DNA of 64,000 nucleotides from Phlegmacium glaucopus. Lineage: Eukaryota; Basidiomycota; Agaricomycetes; Agaricales; Cortinariaceae. Both the position numbers and the translations under genes were made by a program. The DNA is taken from contig MU130382.1 of assembly GCA_015039465.1 (NCBI GenBank), positions 63,948 through 127,947 on the forward strand, written 5' to 3'. Positions 23,728 through 35,429 of this stretch are shown here, one piece after another. The notes under the pieces are model-generated. The model was not told the origin of the DNA and did no database searches. It worked only from the letters and a program-made list of their open reading frames with translations. Every line of letters starts with the position of its first letter. Position 1 is the first letter of the stretch.

Positions 23728-24639
23728 TCAGTATCTTCATTGCTCAAATTTGTTCTCAAATAGTTCCTGGAATAGAATTGTAGACTTCTCATCAAGCCCT
23801 GACTGGTTGTTACAACAAGACAATTATTTTCCACCTTTCTTATTATAGCTTGTCAATTTTATTTTGCTACCTCCCATTATGTTCTTACATCCACTTCCAT
23901 TTTCTTGGTCTTTTTAGTTGATATATGATGATGCTGTCAGGGGATACCCAGTTTCTTGTCAGACCAGCCAAATACAACCATCCCAAAACCCAAACCAAGA
24001 CCCAAACCAAGACCTGAGTTCAAAGTTGTATATTTTGCCCCACAGACAAGTTTAAGTTCCTTTCCATTTTCACTCATTTTCCTTTGTTTTTCAAATTCCT
24101 GCTGATTGGCCAAACCAACCCTGAATCAACACCAAATTGGCACCCAAACCCAAACCTATTCACCTTTCATTCATTTTAATATTGTATCATCTTTTATTTC
24201 ATTATCACATCATTCACAATTCTGTTTTCACTCCTTTTCCTTTATTTTTCAAATTCTCATCAATCAGCCAAATTGGCCCTGAATCACCTGAGCCCAAACC
24301 TAATCACCTTCATTTATTTTTAATATTGTACCACTTTTTATTTTATTATTTTCTGTTACTGCAACTATAAGCTTGCACTTGCATTTGGTGCTGGGCAAAT
24401 AGACCAGATAACTAGAAGTCATATATACAGTGGACAAGAAGCTTGAAGCCCACAGCTTTGGCCCATCTGATGTCTCGCCCATCCTGCTGCCACCCTGGGA
24501 TGAGCATCCATGCCTGCTGATATGATTTAAATCTGCATAAGCATGGTTTTTGCAATTTTTATCTATTATTTCAGCATAAATATTAATTAATGCGCCAATA
24601 ACTGGTTAATACAACTGATAATAAACAAGGGAATCAGAG
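23728..24639. repeat. AT-rich spacer with two diverged tandem segments
   Basis: The first ~170 bp is 3' flank shared with NLR-B (matches 44,080-44,260 in reverse complement). From 24,060 to 24,360 two diverged tandem copies of about 160 bp recur (TTTTCACTC..TTTTCCTTT, TTTTTCAAATTC, then CCCAAACCTA.TCACCTT). Runs of CCCAAACC lie at 23,978-24,012. No gene recognised. Confidence 0.6.
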
Positions 24640-25530
24640 TTGTCTACCGTGTTGATGGTGTTGTTGGTCCTGCTAGTTCCTGCTGTTCTGCCCACCGCTG
24701 CTGCTGGTTGCTGCTGTTACTCGTTGTTGTTGTTGCTCCTCCCCATTGCTGCTCCTCTCCATTGCTGCTGCTCCTCGTTGTTGTTGCTGCTCCTTGCTGT
24801 TGCTGCTGCTGCTCCCGTTGCTGCTGCTGCTGCATTGGTGGTGGTGGTGGTGGTGGTGGTGGCTGCTGGTGTTGTTGTTGTTGTTGGTACCGGTGTTGCC
24901 GGCGTTGCTGCTGCTGCTGCTGCTGGGGGGAGTGAACCCCCCCCCAACAAAATAAAAATAACTATATAATGCTGCTGCTGTCGTGTGCCTGCTGTTGTTG
25001 TTGTGCGCTTGCTGCTGGTCGTGCTGCTGCTGCTGGGGGGGAGTGACCCCCCCAAAAATAAAAAATAAAAAATAAGATCATGTGATGTGCCTGCTACTGG
25101 CGTTGCTGGTGGTGGTGCGTGGTGGTGGTGGTGATGGTGCGTGGTGGTGGTGGTACGTGGTGGTGGTGGTGTGTGTTGTTGGTGGCATGCTGTTGCTGCT
25201 GGGGGGGAGCGACCCCCCCAAAAATGAAAATAATGGGCCTATTTGTGTGTGCTTGCTGCCGGTGCTGCTGCTGGTCGTGCCTGCTGCTGTGTGGGGGGGG
25301 GAGTGACCCCAAAAAATTAAAAATAATCGTTCCACTGCTGTGTACTTACTGCCGGCGCTGCTGCTGGTCGTGCCTGCTGCTGTGGGGGGGAGTGGCCCCC
25401 CAGAAAAAATTAAAAAAACAAGAAATAAAATTAACTGATACTGCTGTACGCGTTTGCTACTGCTTGGGGGGAAGTACCCCCAAAATATATATATAAAAAT
25501 AATGCTAGCTGTTGGGGGAGTACCCCCATG
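24640..25530. repeat. CTG/TTG-rich satellite with seven G-tract/C-tract hairpins
   Basis: The first part (24,640-24,925) is imperfect CTG/TTG/GTG trinucleotide repeat. From 24,925 a complex unit recurs: CTG-rich stretch, a run of 5-9 G, AGTG(A) or AGCGA, a run of 4-9 C, then an A-rich AAAATAAAAAT stretch. G/C hairpins are at about 24,925-24,945, 25,035-25,053, 25,200-25,219, 25,293-25,310, 25,384-25,401, 25,466-25,481 and 25,514-25,527. Spacing shrinks from ~110 to ~50 bp. Open frames across it are low-complexity and not credited. Confidence 0.85.
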
Positions 25531-25688
25531 TAAAAATCAAAACAATTATCCAATAATTATTCACTTATTATATAATAATTACACTTAAACATAAATATAT
25601 TAAAAGTTATATATAGATTGTTAGTTTTCAGTTTTTTTTAGTTCCTTTTTATTTTAATTTATTTTGTTCAGTTACTGAACCGACTAAA

Positions 25689-25890
25689 GTGGTCTTAAGG
25701 TGGTCCTTGAGTGGTCCTTAGGTGGTCCTTAGGTGGTCCTTATGGTCCTTATGGTCCTTATGGTCCTTATGGTCCTTAGGTGGTCCTTAATTGTTCCTTA
25801 GGTGGTCCTTAATCTATCCTTAGGGTCCTTAGGTGGGCCTTAGGTGGACCTTAGGCACTCCTTAAAAGAGTAAATGGTCCTTAAGGACCT
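25689..25890 (+). repeat. GGTCCTTA minisatellite, left array
   Basis: About twenty imperfect copies of a GGTCCTTA / GGTGGTCCTTA unit. It abuts a 23-bp sequence (25,891-25,913) that occurs inverted at 27,598-27,620, next to a second, reverse-oriented array. Confidence 0.85.
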
Positions 25891-27620
25891 CCTTCTGCAC
25901 CCCCTCACATTTCAAGTCCATCAGAGGTGGGGAGAACTACCATTGACACGGATAACACGGACCTTTGTTAGAAATACTAACAAGTCGTGAGGGGGATAGG
26001 AATTAGTAGTACTAAGGGTGTGTTAGTGTACCAAGGTGATAGAACCAATAAGACGAAGGTGACAACGATCCCGTGGTTGGAAGGGGACTTATAAATAATT
26101 ATTATAAGACAACGAGGTGTTAGTGTGGGGTACTGTAAACGATTGGGTTATAACAAATAAATTGAAAAGGACACGGTTCAGATATTCCTATAAGTACCTA
26201 AATAACCAAAAATTAGGTCTGTACATTAAACATCACATTGTTTACTATCAGATAACTGGTGTGAATAATTGATATACGTAAATTCAGTGTGTCATTATCC
26301 AGATTAGTCGTCAACATCCCATCTGTATCCCGATGCGTGGCATGGCATTGCCATCAGCCGGCATCTGTATGCCGGTATAAAAAAACATAAATTCGGGAGG
26401 TGCTATGCCCATGCCAAGTCATGGCTTGGCATGGCATGTGGCATTTTATACCAAGCCGTCTCATAAAAATGGTTACGGCTCGTTGTTATTTGTCAGTTTT
26501 TTTATTAAACTACAACCTAAATCGGAGAAATCCGATTAGGCCGAGGGGGGTTCGGTAATAGCGGTTGGGATTATAAACCGACTGGGCATACAGTCGACAT
26601 CCAAATGTCGGCATAAAAACTACAGGGTTTGGGAAGTGCCATGCCCATGGCATCGGCATAGCCAAGCCGGCATATGGTATGGGATGCCAGTGCCACGCGT
26701 CGGGATNNNNNNNNNNNNNNNNNNNNNNNNNNNNNNNNNNNNNNNNNNNNNNNNNNNNNNNNNNNNNNNNNNNNNNNNNNNNNNNNNNNNNNNNNNNNNN
26801 NNNNNNNNNNNNNNNNNNNNNNNNNNNNNNNNNNNNNNNNNNNNNNNNNNNNNNNNNNNNNNNNNNNNNNNNNNNNNNNNNNNNNNNNNNNNNNNNNNNN
26901 NNNNNNNNNNNNNNNNNNNNNNNNNNNNNNNNNNNNNNNNNNNNNNNNNNNNNNNNNNNNNNNNNNNNNNNNNNNNNNNNNNNNNNNNNNNNNNNNNNNN
27001 NNNNNNNNNNNNNNNNNNNNNNNNNNNNNNNNNNNNNNNNNNNNNNNNNNNNNNNNNNNNNNNNNNNNNNNNNNNNNNNNNNNGATTCATCGAAACGTTA
27101 AATACCGAACGTGGTTGTTAGTCAGTTTCTTAAGGATTCTGAAATGACTAACTAAATTTGAAGTTCTGAAACAATGTCGAAGTTGTGTTAACGTATGTGT
27201 TCTTCTGAGTTTGAAGACGATACTGAAATTGTGTTAACGTGTGTGTTAATATTGTTAAGTTGTTAACAATGTTGTTCAAGTTGTGAGACTCTTTGACTAA
27301 ATACAAGTTATGGGACTAGAGTTTCTGTTCACAAGAACGAGTTACAGATTCTGTCACTCGACATGATCCAACGTTTACTCCCCCCTTTCTTTCTTAGGTT
27401 AAAAGACTGATAAATGTTTCGGACCCTCCATAAAATATGTAAACTCTATAAATTTTTATCTATTACAGGTTTTTATCTATATGACCAAGGACCATGGGAA
27501 TGAAACCAAGACCGTGGTACACGTGAATAACAAGGACCTTTATATCCCCAACAAGATAAAAATCGGGGTACAACGATTAAAATCCATCAGAGCTCCAGAA
27601 ATGTGAGGGGGTGCAGAAGG
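25891..27620. mobile_element. Possible TIR element or inverted-repeat block spanning the gap
   Basis: Bounded by a perfect 23-bp inverted repeat (left starts CCTTCTGCACCCC at 25,891; right is its reverse complement ending at 27,620), each with GGTCCTTA arrays outside. The interior has no convincing ORF, several ATGCCATGCC/GGCATGGCAT palindromic words (26,336-26,460 and 26,635-26,690) and the assembly gap. Class not determinable. Confidence 0.4.
26707..27083. other. Assembly gap (Ns)
   Basis: A run of 377 Ns. The flanks are short-palindrome and AT-rich repeats, so a repeat-induced scaffold join is likely; the length may be an estimate. Confidence 0.99.
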
Positions 27621-28090
27621 ACCTCCTAAGGACCACCTAAGGATGGATAAGGCCCTCCTAAGGACCTCCTAAGGATGGTAAGGACCATCCTTATGGTCCT
27701 AAGGCCCTCCTTAAAAGATGGTCGGTTAAGGGGAAGTTTGATCATCCTTGAATTGATCCAAATTATTGTTGTTGTTGTGTGTATTAGTTGAAGTGAATTT
27801 CAAAATCTTGGAAAGGTTATACTTTCTAGAAAATCCAACTTGCATTATTGAGATTGTATAAAGTATTGATTGAGTTATTGTTTTGAGTAGAGATTTTTAT
27901 AATCTTGAAAATACACCTTTTCTCAACAACCTCTGTGCAGTTACATCACCGCCATCTGCCTTGAATGACGATACCAATCCCGATGCCAGAACTGGCATCA
28001 GAGTATGCGCCGTGGTCGATGACTGAGCATGGGCCAGGGACCTCATGAGAGAGATGGGGGGAAAGGAGGACTATGAACCACCATGAAAGG
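27084..28090. other. AT-rich spacer with right GGTCCTTA array
   Basis: No gene. Contains the reverse-oriented array of AAGGACC units (about 27,614-27,725) and AT-rich sequence with repeated GTGTTAACGT words around 27,180-27,250. Confidence 0.6.
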
Positions 28091-29891
28091 TCAAAACTGG
28101 TGTCTCGAGGGGGCATGGTGCAGAACAAAAGGGTTCAATGTGAATGTGCCCAACATGCTCTCCAAGTTGGTGAGGTAAGCCCTTCCTGCAGGGGTGGCAT
28201 GAAGAAGCTTCCCATAGAGCTTCTGGACATTGTGGAGCATGTGGGTTTTCCTTGCCTGCCATTCTTGGATTGCCACCTGGTACTTTTCCTTCTTTTTAAG
28301 AGGGATTGAGACTGTCTTTGATGGGAGGTCCCACTCAAAACCGAGGTAAGGGACTCTTGAGCTGAATGGAATGGTTTTGGAGGGCTCCCAGGGAATACTC
28401 AATTTTTCTGAAATTTTGTCAATGTCAGCATCACAGTATGTGAAGGACAAGTCCTGAGCTGAGTGTGCAGACATGTGTGCAAAATTTTTAATTTGGGAGG
28501 CTGCGTCTTTGTCAAACTCGGCATACTTGCCATCTGGGAGTCTCACCCTTGTACCATAAACAGCTACCAGTGCGCAGCTGACCCCCATTGGCCATAATGC
28601 TCTTATGCCAATTTTGGCATAGACTATTATAGGATGATAAATACTCACAGAGTATGTGGAAAAATATGTGGTCATCAACCCATTTGGATAAGGGGCCAAT
28701 GCCAGATGTTCTGAATATATCCGTTGTGGCATCTCCAAGCTCGCTGTAGATGCCCCCTGCTGATCCAAGGCCAAAATTGTCGCATGTGTTGATGGCAAAA
28801 TGATTTTCCCCTTGTAGGTGTACAACAAGTCTGGGCCATTGGCTCGGCAGTATAGGAATTGTTTGATATGCCTCAGCGACATCACAAATTGAGGCTTGAG
28901 AGCCTGGTGGAAGGTTCAATACAATAAAACACATTGTAGCAAAAGTACCCCATGTACAGGGGTATAATTCCAGGTCAATGGTATAATTAATAGAAAATTT
29001 TGAATTATGTGGAGTATGTGGGTACAAGAAATTATGTATGGCCCTGAATTTATTTGGTTTTCCTGGTTTTTCAATAAGGGAGAGTGGGGAGGACTGGAAA
29101 GGCCCAATGAGCAATTCCACTTGAGCTTGGGAGCAGGGACCAATGTAGCACCCCTGTTCGAATTCTCTATCAACAATTTCCTGATATGCAAAGTGATGGG
29201 CCTGTGGTATGGGCCCATTTGGAGGTGCAAAAGTGCAATGGAGATGACAAATGCCCATGTTGAAACCATAATGTAAAGAATGAGGGAGATTGGGATACTT
29301 TTCAGAAAGACCAAGGCTTTGTAGGTGAAGCTCCCACTCCTCAGGGTTATATGGAGTGAGTGCTCGCCTCTTTCTGTGTTCAAGGGCATCCCTGAGCTCC
29401 ATGGTTGTTCTTTCTGCATCCAGAACACTCATGACGGTGTTTGTGGTTGGTGTTGTTGCATCCTTTGCATCTGTTCCAGTTGTAGCAGAGGACTGTACCA
29501 GAGGGGTTGACGAGGTGTCCTTGCTCATTTTTCCAGCACCTGGCCTTGGTTCTATCCTAGACCAAGTCTGCCCGACTCTTGAAGATGTTGTGTGGGTGGC
29601 ATCCCAGACAGAGGGCACAGGCCAATGGGTTTTTCGTGCCTGCGCCAGACTGAAAAGACTGTTGCTTGAAGGACCTCCCCCCGCCAGGGAGGAGGGATGC
29701 TGATATGGAGGGGGCCAAGAGTGTGAAGGGTTGGTGCTGCAGTGAGATGGGGAGTGTGAGTGTGAATGGTTCCGTGACCAGCCATTGCTGCTGCTGGGGT
29801 GTCTATCCCCCTGGTGATGCTGTCTCATTCCCCTATTGTTCTCCTCATGAGAGGCACCTCTGGATGAGCTGGCCCTGTGATGCAAACACAT
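28091..29891 (-). pseudogene. Retrotransposon reverse transcriptase, DIRS-like, frameshifted
   Basis: Upstream frame 29,891-28,512 (ATG at 29,891) encodes a His/Ser-rich N-terminus, then an RT domain with fingers/palm features (SLIEKPGKPNKFRAIHNF, ICDVAEAYQTIP) and the catalytic box KWVDDHIFF. The downstream part (IPWEPSKT..., YLGFEWDL, LYGKLLHA, AGRAYLTNLE) is in the next frame (28,885-28,091). The break is near 28,540, where WYKGETP passes to RLPDGKYAEF. Agaricomycete elements with this RT often pair with the gag-like ORF seen at 32.4 kb; I favour DIRS-type, but no tyrosine recombinase or split repeats were found. Stop-free length on both sides suggests moderate age. Confidence 0.7.
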
Positions 29892-31609
29892 TGGAAGTCA
29901 TGATGATGATGCAATGATGCAATGATGTGTTATAAATTGTTGTTTGTGTTGTTATAAAACACCAACCAGAGAGCAATGGACTAGTCTTTAAGTCAAAAGC
30001 CTCCCTGTTGTTTGTTTAGGGAAGGTGTAACCTTGACTTGTATCACACAGAGGTAGGGAGAAAGAGTAGAGGTGAGGAGGATGAGGATGAAGGTCTTGGA
30101 AGATGAATGAGGTAGAAGATGAGGATGAGGATGGGTAAGACAGAGTCTTCAGTAAGACTATAGCAATTGACAGTAGGGGACAGTAACAGATAAAAGGTTG
30201 AAAAAGCGAACTTGAGGGAGGAATTCACTGGAATTCCACTGAGAGGATGACTGTGGGGAGTAAGAATGAATTGAGATTAACTACCTATCCTGATACAAAA
30301 GAGCAGTATTTATACCCTAAGGATGAGGCTATGTAGAACAATAAAAGAAAGAAGTACATGCTGTCAAAGGAAGAAAGATAAAGAGAGGACAGCTGCGAGA
30401 AGAAAAGAACAATGGAAAAGAAGAAGGAACAATAAAAAAATCTGTAAAGTGTCAAAGTGTGAGAGAAAAGAAGAGAAGGCAGTGTACATAGTCCAATAAC
30501 AAAAATATATTGACTCCATAGGTGTGTGGTCATGTCAAAAATGTGAAAGGTCCTGAGTCAACACTTGAAAGGCACAGCCTTGTTCCCGAGAAAACACTAC
30601 TTGCCCATGATCCCATGTCACGCAGCCTTGATAACACTTGACACACTGCAAGAATAATCCTCTGCTGCTGATTCATCTGCAATTCCTGCTTAGTTGTGAT
30701 CCTCCTGGACTTTCTAAATTGTCATAAAGAGGGTGGGAAGGCTTCATGTACCGCGTGAATGATGGTTTTGGCAGTGAATGATAAGATAAGAGGTAGATAA
30801 TTGAGGATAGGGGACTGAGTGAGATCCAGGAGTGAGGGATGGCAAGATAGATGGCTGAGGGGAAGACTTGTGGGTCCATAGCCACAACAACGATGACAAA
30901 GCCTTGTACATAATGGGAGATGTAGTTGATGTGTCCATAAAGGGGCCGTTCTTGAAATGATGGACCAAAGATATGATCAAACGCGAGCCAATGACCGATG
31001 CGAATAGTAGATTGATCACTTTGTTGGATCACTAACCAAGGAACAAATGGATGGTAGATGCTTAGGAGCATGTTGATAGTGAAAACGATGGAGAACATAG
31101 TGGAAGACATTGAGGATATGATGAGCGATGAGGATGTTATCATTGAACGAATGATTTTGTTGACCAGGAACGTGATTCAGGGCTGCTTCCAAAATAGGTA
31201 AGTGAATTCAAAGTCCGCTTATTTTCATGATGGCAACTTTTAAGCTTTCTTCTCATGCTACCAATCAGTATTGGTGCGCAATAGCATGATGCAATGATGC
31301 AATGATGCAACAATGCAACAATGCAACAATGTGATGATGCAATGATGCAATGATGCAATGATGCAATGATGCAATGATACAATGATGCAATGATGCAATG
31401 ATGTAATGATGCAATGATGCATGATGTAATTCATAGTTGGCAAACACGGCAACAAGTTGCGTGATGAGTGATGCATGATGCATGATGTGTAAAGTAAGTG
31501 GAACAGGGTCAGGAGGAGAGGGAGAACATGTAAGTTAGCCTAAAGTTTCATGCCCGGGAGGAGGGAAAAGGATAACTGACCTCCTTTATTAGATTTTTCT
31601 GTTCCCCAT
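29892..31609. other. Element interior / spacer between RT and gag-like ORF
   Basis: No credible gene. Purine-rich stretch at 30,050-30,130 and 30,330-30,480. Short ATGATGCAA repeats near 29,900-29,930 and a longer array at 31,283-31,435. Confidence 0.5.
31283..31435 (+). repeat. 9-bp ATGATGCAA tandem repeat
   Basis: About fifteen copies of a (ATGATGCA)A-type 9-bp unit with CAATGCAA variants. A 3-4 copy version of the same unit occurs at 29,900-29,930 near the start of the RT ORF. A 9-bp period preserves frame, but no gene is supported here. Confidence 0.85.
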
Positions 31610-32422
31610 CTAGGACCTCTCTATAGATGGTCTGGAGCAGGTTCTCATTGATGATGGTGATGTTGAAAGCTCTATTCTGCTTAAGCTGATCATGCCAGTT
31701 GTGCCAGGCTTGTGCTTGGTAAATGAGTAGTGACTTCTCTCCAGAAGGACAAAGAATGTGTTTTGAGGTTCATGAATAAATGGGCCAGCGCCTTGACATG
31801 TTTTGCTGGCCAACGGCTGCTGAGGTGCTGGACGAGGGTGGTTCTGGCAATGGTCATCTGTTGCCAGGATAGGTTGATATCCGGTATTACATTCCTGGAT
31901 GCTTTGAGTGAGGCCACCGGACGAAGGGACAGCACCCTTAGTAAGGCCAAAGGTATCCTTGTGTTGTGCGTGATGGTTGGTGGAAGCATCCAAGCAGCCT
32001 TCCTGAGAGAAGTGCCATAGTTCCACAAAGTTGAAGTCATCCAGGGCAAAAGCAGCCAGCCTTGGCAGAATGAAGTTGTCTATTGCCTGCTCAGTGTCAA
32101 AGTTGTTCATTTTGGGTTTTTTCTTTTCCATCTCTTGCTGCTCACTCTCACTCTCCTTCTCTTTCTGTGTCTGAATTTCTTTCTCCAACTCTTCTGCTGC
32201 ACACACTGCTTCTTCCTGGGCCAGCACATCATCACGGACCTGTTGGTCCCAGGCAGCAATCCTGTTGTCATGTGCACTAGTCCATGTCTGGTTTAGGGAG
32301 AGGACAGCCTCTGCCTCAGAAATACCTGTTGTTATCAAAAGTGCTCTGAGGGCATTGTAATGCGGATTAGAGTGATTAGGTAGTGTCTCTAGATGCAGGT
32401 TTTGTAAGATTTTGTCTGCCAT
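31610..32422 (-). pseudogene. Gag-like ORF of the same retroelement, frameshifted
   Basis: ATG at 32,422. The first ~190 residues include a helical N-terminus, a Glu/Gln-rich coiled coil and a conserved-looking block (FVELWHFSQEGCLDAS, FGLTKGA). After SSGG the homologous continuation (VASLKASRNVIPDINLSWQQM, then a helix ending LFMNLKTH) lies in another frame (about 31,890-31,730). This block commonly precedes RTs of the kind found at 28.1-29.9 kb, so both belong to one minus-strand element. Not functional as it stands. Confidence 0.65.
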
Positions 32423-33080
32423 TGCATAGGACTTGAGAAGTTAACTCTTATTCTAAGATGTAGGATACTTAACAAATTAATTATTAGGGAGCAAAATAAA
32501 AGGAGAGAGTGAGTGCAGAATGCCAAGAGTGAGCGTTGGCGAGAGAAGAAGCCCATCACTCTTGTCACATTGCTTGTTTGCTCAAAGACTCAATTCTAAT
32601 CTACAATTGTACCTCACTATGATAGAGAATGCTATTATTGGTCTGTGCTAGTATATCAAGTCATGAGAAGTAGTAACAAGTCAGAGATATGGGAGCCATA
32701 GAGTCAAGGTAATCTATCTATAGTATATTGTTGGAGCAAAGGGGTTAGGAACAAGGCAAGGAATGAGGCAGTATAGTAAAGGGGGAAGAAAAGAGTCAGA
32801 AAATCTTTGAAGTCATAGATAAGAGGATGGATATTCTTAGTGCTTGACTCAATGTTCTCCAGTAAGGTTACTGTTGTCTTCTCTGGTGAGTTCTTTACTC
32901 TCCCCCACCTAATCCATGCAGACTCCATGCAGACTCCTAGCTGTCTGCATGGACAGCTTGGACTCCACTCAGACTTTACTAGGATTTTTTTTCACAGAAT
33001 AATCAGCCAAATTTCTGTTCCTAGTCTGAGTGAAGCCTGAGTAAAGTCTGAGCAGACTCCTAGCAGAGTTGCTAGGACTC
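32423..33080. other. Spacer with AGACTCC-rich short repeats
   Basis: No gene. From 32,920 to 33,080 the words GCAGACTCC, TGAGTAAAGTCTGAG and TAGGACTC recur, some as inverted pairs. Related words appear at 36,040-36,200. Confidence 0.5.
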
Positions 33081-33089
33081 GGATTTCCT

Positions 33090-33610
33090 AGTTATGTTAC
33101 ATTCTGTCACACGTTACCCCGGTCTGACTCTGTCGGAGTCGTTTCCAGTAGTCCGTACTCCATTCCAGTACTTTCCCTTGGTCTCCAACTCTACTCCTCC
33201 TATGTCCAACTCCGAGACTTCTCCATATCATTCCGACTCTTCCGACAATATCCCAAACCCCTTACCACACCTCCGTCATAACAACTATTCCTTTGTCATC
33301 ACTTTCCCACTATCAGTCAGCACACCAGCCATGGATTATTCACCCAAGAATGCAGGACCTTTTCTGGGAGCAGAATGCAGCACTTATATTTATATTCTAT
33401 ATTTCGGTTGCAATTCCTTTTATATTTAAAGTACTCGAACTTGTATGTTTTCCCAGAGTTTGAATATCAACCTAGTTTCCTCCTCCTAGTCATCCTCTAA
33501 GTTCCTGCAACTTCCGGTTCCACTCCATTCCGTTCTTACTCCGAAATTAGGACACGAAGGTTTAGGGTAGCACAGCACATATGCTGAGGCTATAGTCCTT
33601 TCCTGTTCCG
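33090..33610 (+). repeat. LTR-like repeat, left copy (CpG-richer)
   Basis: Aligns over ~500 bp with the reverse complement of 35,530-36,040. Shared blocks include CAAGAATGCAGGAC, GGAGCAGA.TGCAGCACTT, AAGTACTC.AACTTGTA and CACAGCACATATGCTGAGGCT. The left copy keeps CG dinucleotides where the right copy has TG or CA. Probably two solo LTRs or LTRs of different insertions in opposite orientation. Confidence 0.65.
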
Positions 33611-34494
33611 TGGTTCCGTTCCGATCAGACTCCGTCCGATCTGGTTTACTCCAACGTTTTACTTCGACGTTTTCCCTTTTGTTCTAAACTTAACAAGTTA
33701 GGAGTCTGTTCGTATTCTGCACAGAATCACTAGGAACTGCTAGGAATAATCCAAGTCTGAGCTATTACTGGGGTGACCAGTGCCCGAGTTATGTGACATC
33801 ATGTCACGCCGGCGTCACATAGGTGTCACACATGAAATATCGAGACATGACTCTCATTCCTCACACAACATTTAATAGGATGTCTTTAAGTTGAAAATGG
33901 TACATAAAGAGTAGTTTGAATCAGAAACTGCAAGTTGAATACAACCAATATATTTCTTTGTGGCCATAATGATGATTCCCCTGCTAAATCTGAGTGCTGA
34001 GATGTCTACCCTTTTTAACTCTCCAGCACCTCAAATCTGAGACTTGCTTTGCTGGAATAAATTATTCTAAATGTTATTCTGAACATTTCTATCAGGGTAG
34101 AAATTTTATATTTGTCCATTGAGGTCATTATTTCAAGGTATATGCATCATTATCTTATGCTTACAGTGTGAAATTAAAAATTCTGAGCTGATAGGCATGT
34201 TAAGAATCAAAAAATACATATATTATGTCACCAAAACTGGTCCTCCAGTTATACTCCATCTTTTATTTTTATTTCTCACATCACACCACTTTTTAATTAA
34301 TCAATTAACTATTATTGTATCATTCCTTTATTTATTTTGTATCTCCATTATGTCCATATTAGTACTTAAATACCCCTTAGCCTAGCAGGGATCCCCATCC
34401 TTTCCTCTTTGGATCCCCTGCTAGGTGAGTCACTTGTAGATATCTCTTCTGAAATATTATTAACTTTGGATCCCCTGCTAGCTTGACTAAGTTG

Positions 34495-35150
34495 GCATTG
34501 CAGTTGCCCTAACAGGAGACACTTTATTGAAGGAGCCAAACACAAATGTAAGATTTGGACTGATCACAAGAATCTGGAGTACTTCATGACAGCCAAAAAG
34601 TTCAACTGAAGGCAAGCTCATTGGTCATTATTCCTAGCCCAATTTGACTTCCTTATGCATCACCAACCGGGCAAGAGCATGGGAAAGCCAGACACCTTAT
34701 CTATGCAAGCCAACCATGGAACTGGGACTGATGACAATTCTAACATTACCCTCCTAACCCCCAGTTTCTTTGTAATTTGTGCATTAGAAGGACTAGAAGT
34801 TGTCGGCGAGGAGAGAGACATCATGAAAGACATCCAGAAAGGCACCAAAGATGGGGAAAAAGAGGAAGCCATCACCAAGGCAGTCAAAGAGTTGAAAACC
34901 ACTCACACCCAATCAGTCCAATCAACTGAATGGTCCCAGACCAATGACATCCTCTATTTTTGGGGAAAAATCTATGTCCCAGACACTTCTGATTTACAAA
35001 GATGCATCATCTCCCCTGTCATGACACTCACATCACTGGATATGCTGGCAGATGGAAAACTCTGGAAATGGTGTCCTAAAACTATTGGTGGCCACAAATG
35101 TGCTGATACATCAGCAAATATGTGTCTACTTGTGACCTATGCACTCTAAT
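34495..35150 (+). pseudogene. Ty3/gypsy RNase H - integrase fragment
   Basis: Reading includes an RNase H-type segment (FIEGAKHKCKIWTDHKNLEYF) followed by the linker HHQPGKSMGKPD and a zone leading to an integrase HHCC-like start (about 35,040-35,130) that is frameshifted. In-frame TGA interrupts at about 34,608. Many residue differences from what I expect of Agaricomycete gypsy elements are explained by C-to-T or G-to-A at CpG. No protease, RT core or integrase catalytic domain is present. Confidence 0.65.
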
Positions 35151-35429
35151 ATTTATCTTTGGGAAACACATGAGAAACACCTGATGTATTTTTAGAATTT
35201 TTCCTTCAGAAATATTTTTTGTGTTTTCATAAGAAAAATTATTTGGAAATGACAAAACATGTCTAAAAATAAGTTTTTCTAAGGGAAACACCACCCAGTG
35301 CCAGCAGTGTATATGTCAATGGTTCAACTCCCAGTAAGTGTGATTTTTTTATAATTAGTAAGGGTAACCTATTAAGGTATAACTCAATTCCAAGTGAATC
35401 CAAGTGGATTCCACTTGGAATTGAGTTGA

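Noticed and set aside
24640..25496. Several overlapping open frames of 60-125 codons rich in Leu, Val, Cys or Gly
   Set aside because: They are translations of CTG/TTG and G/C repeats in all frames, with no domain or codon signal.
26620..27147. Open frames running through the N block
   Set aside because: They exist only because Ns carry no stop codons.
31258..31483. His/Ile/Ser-rich frames over the 9-bp repeat
   Set aside because: A 9-bp tandem repeat without stops is open by construction; no flanking gene structure.
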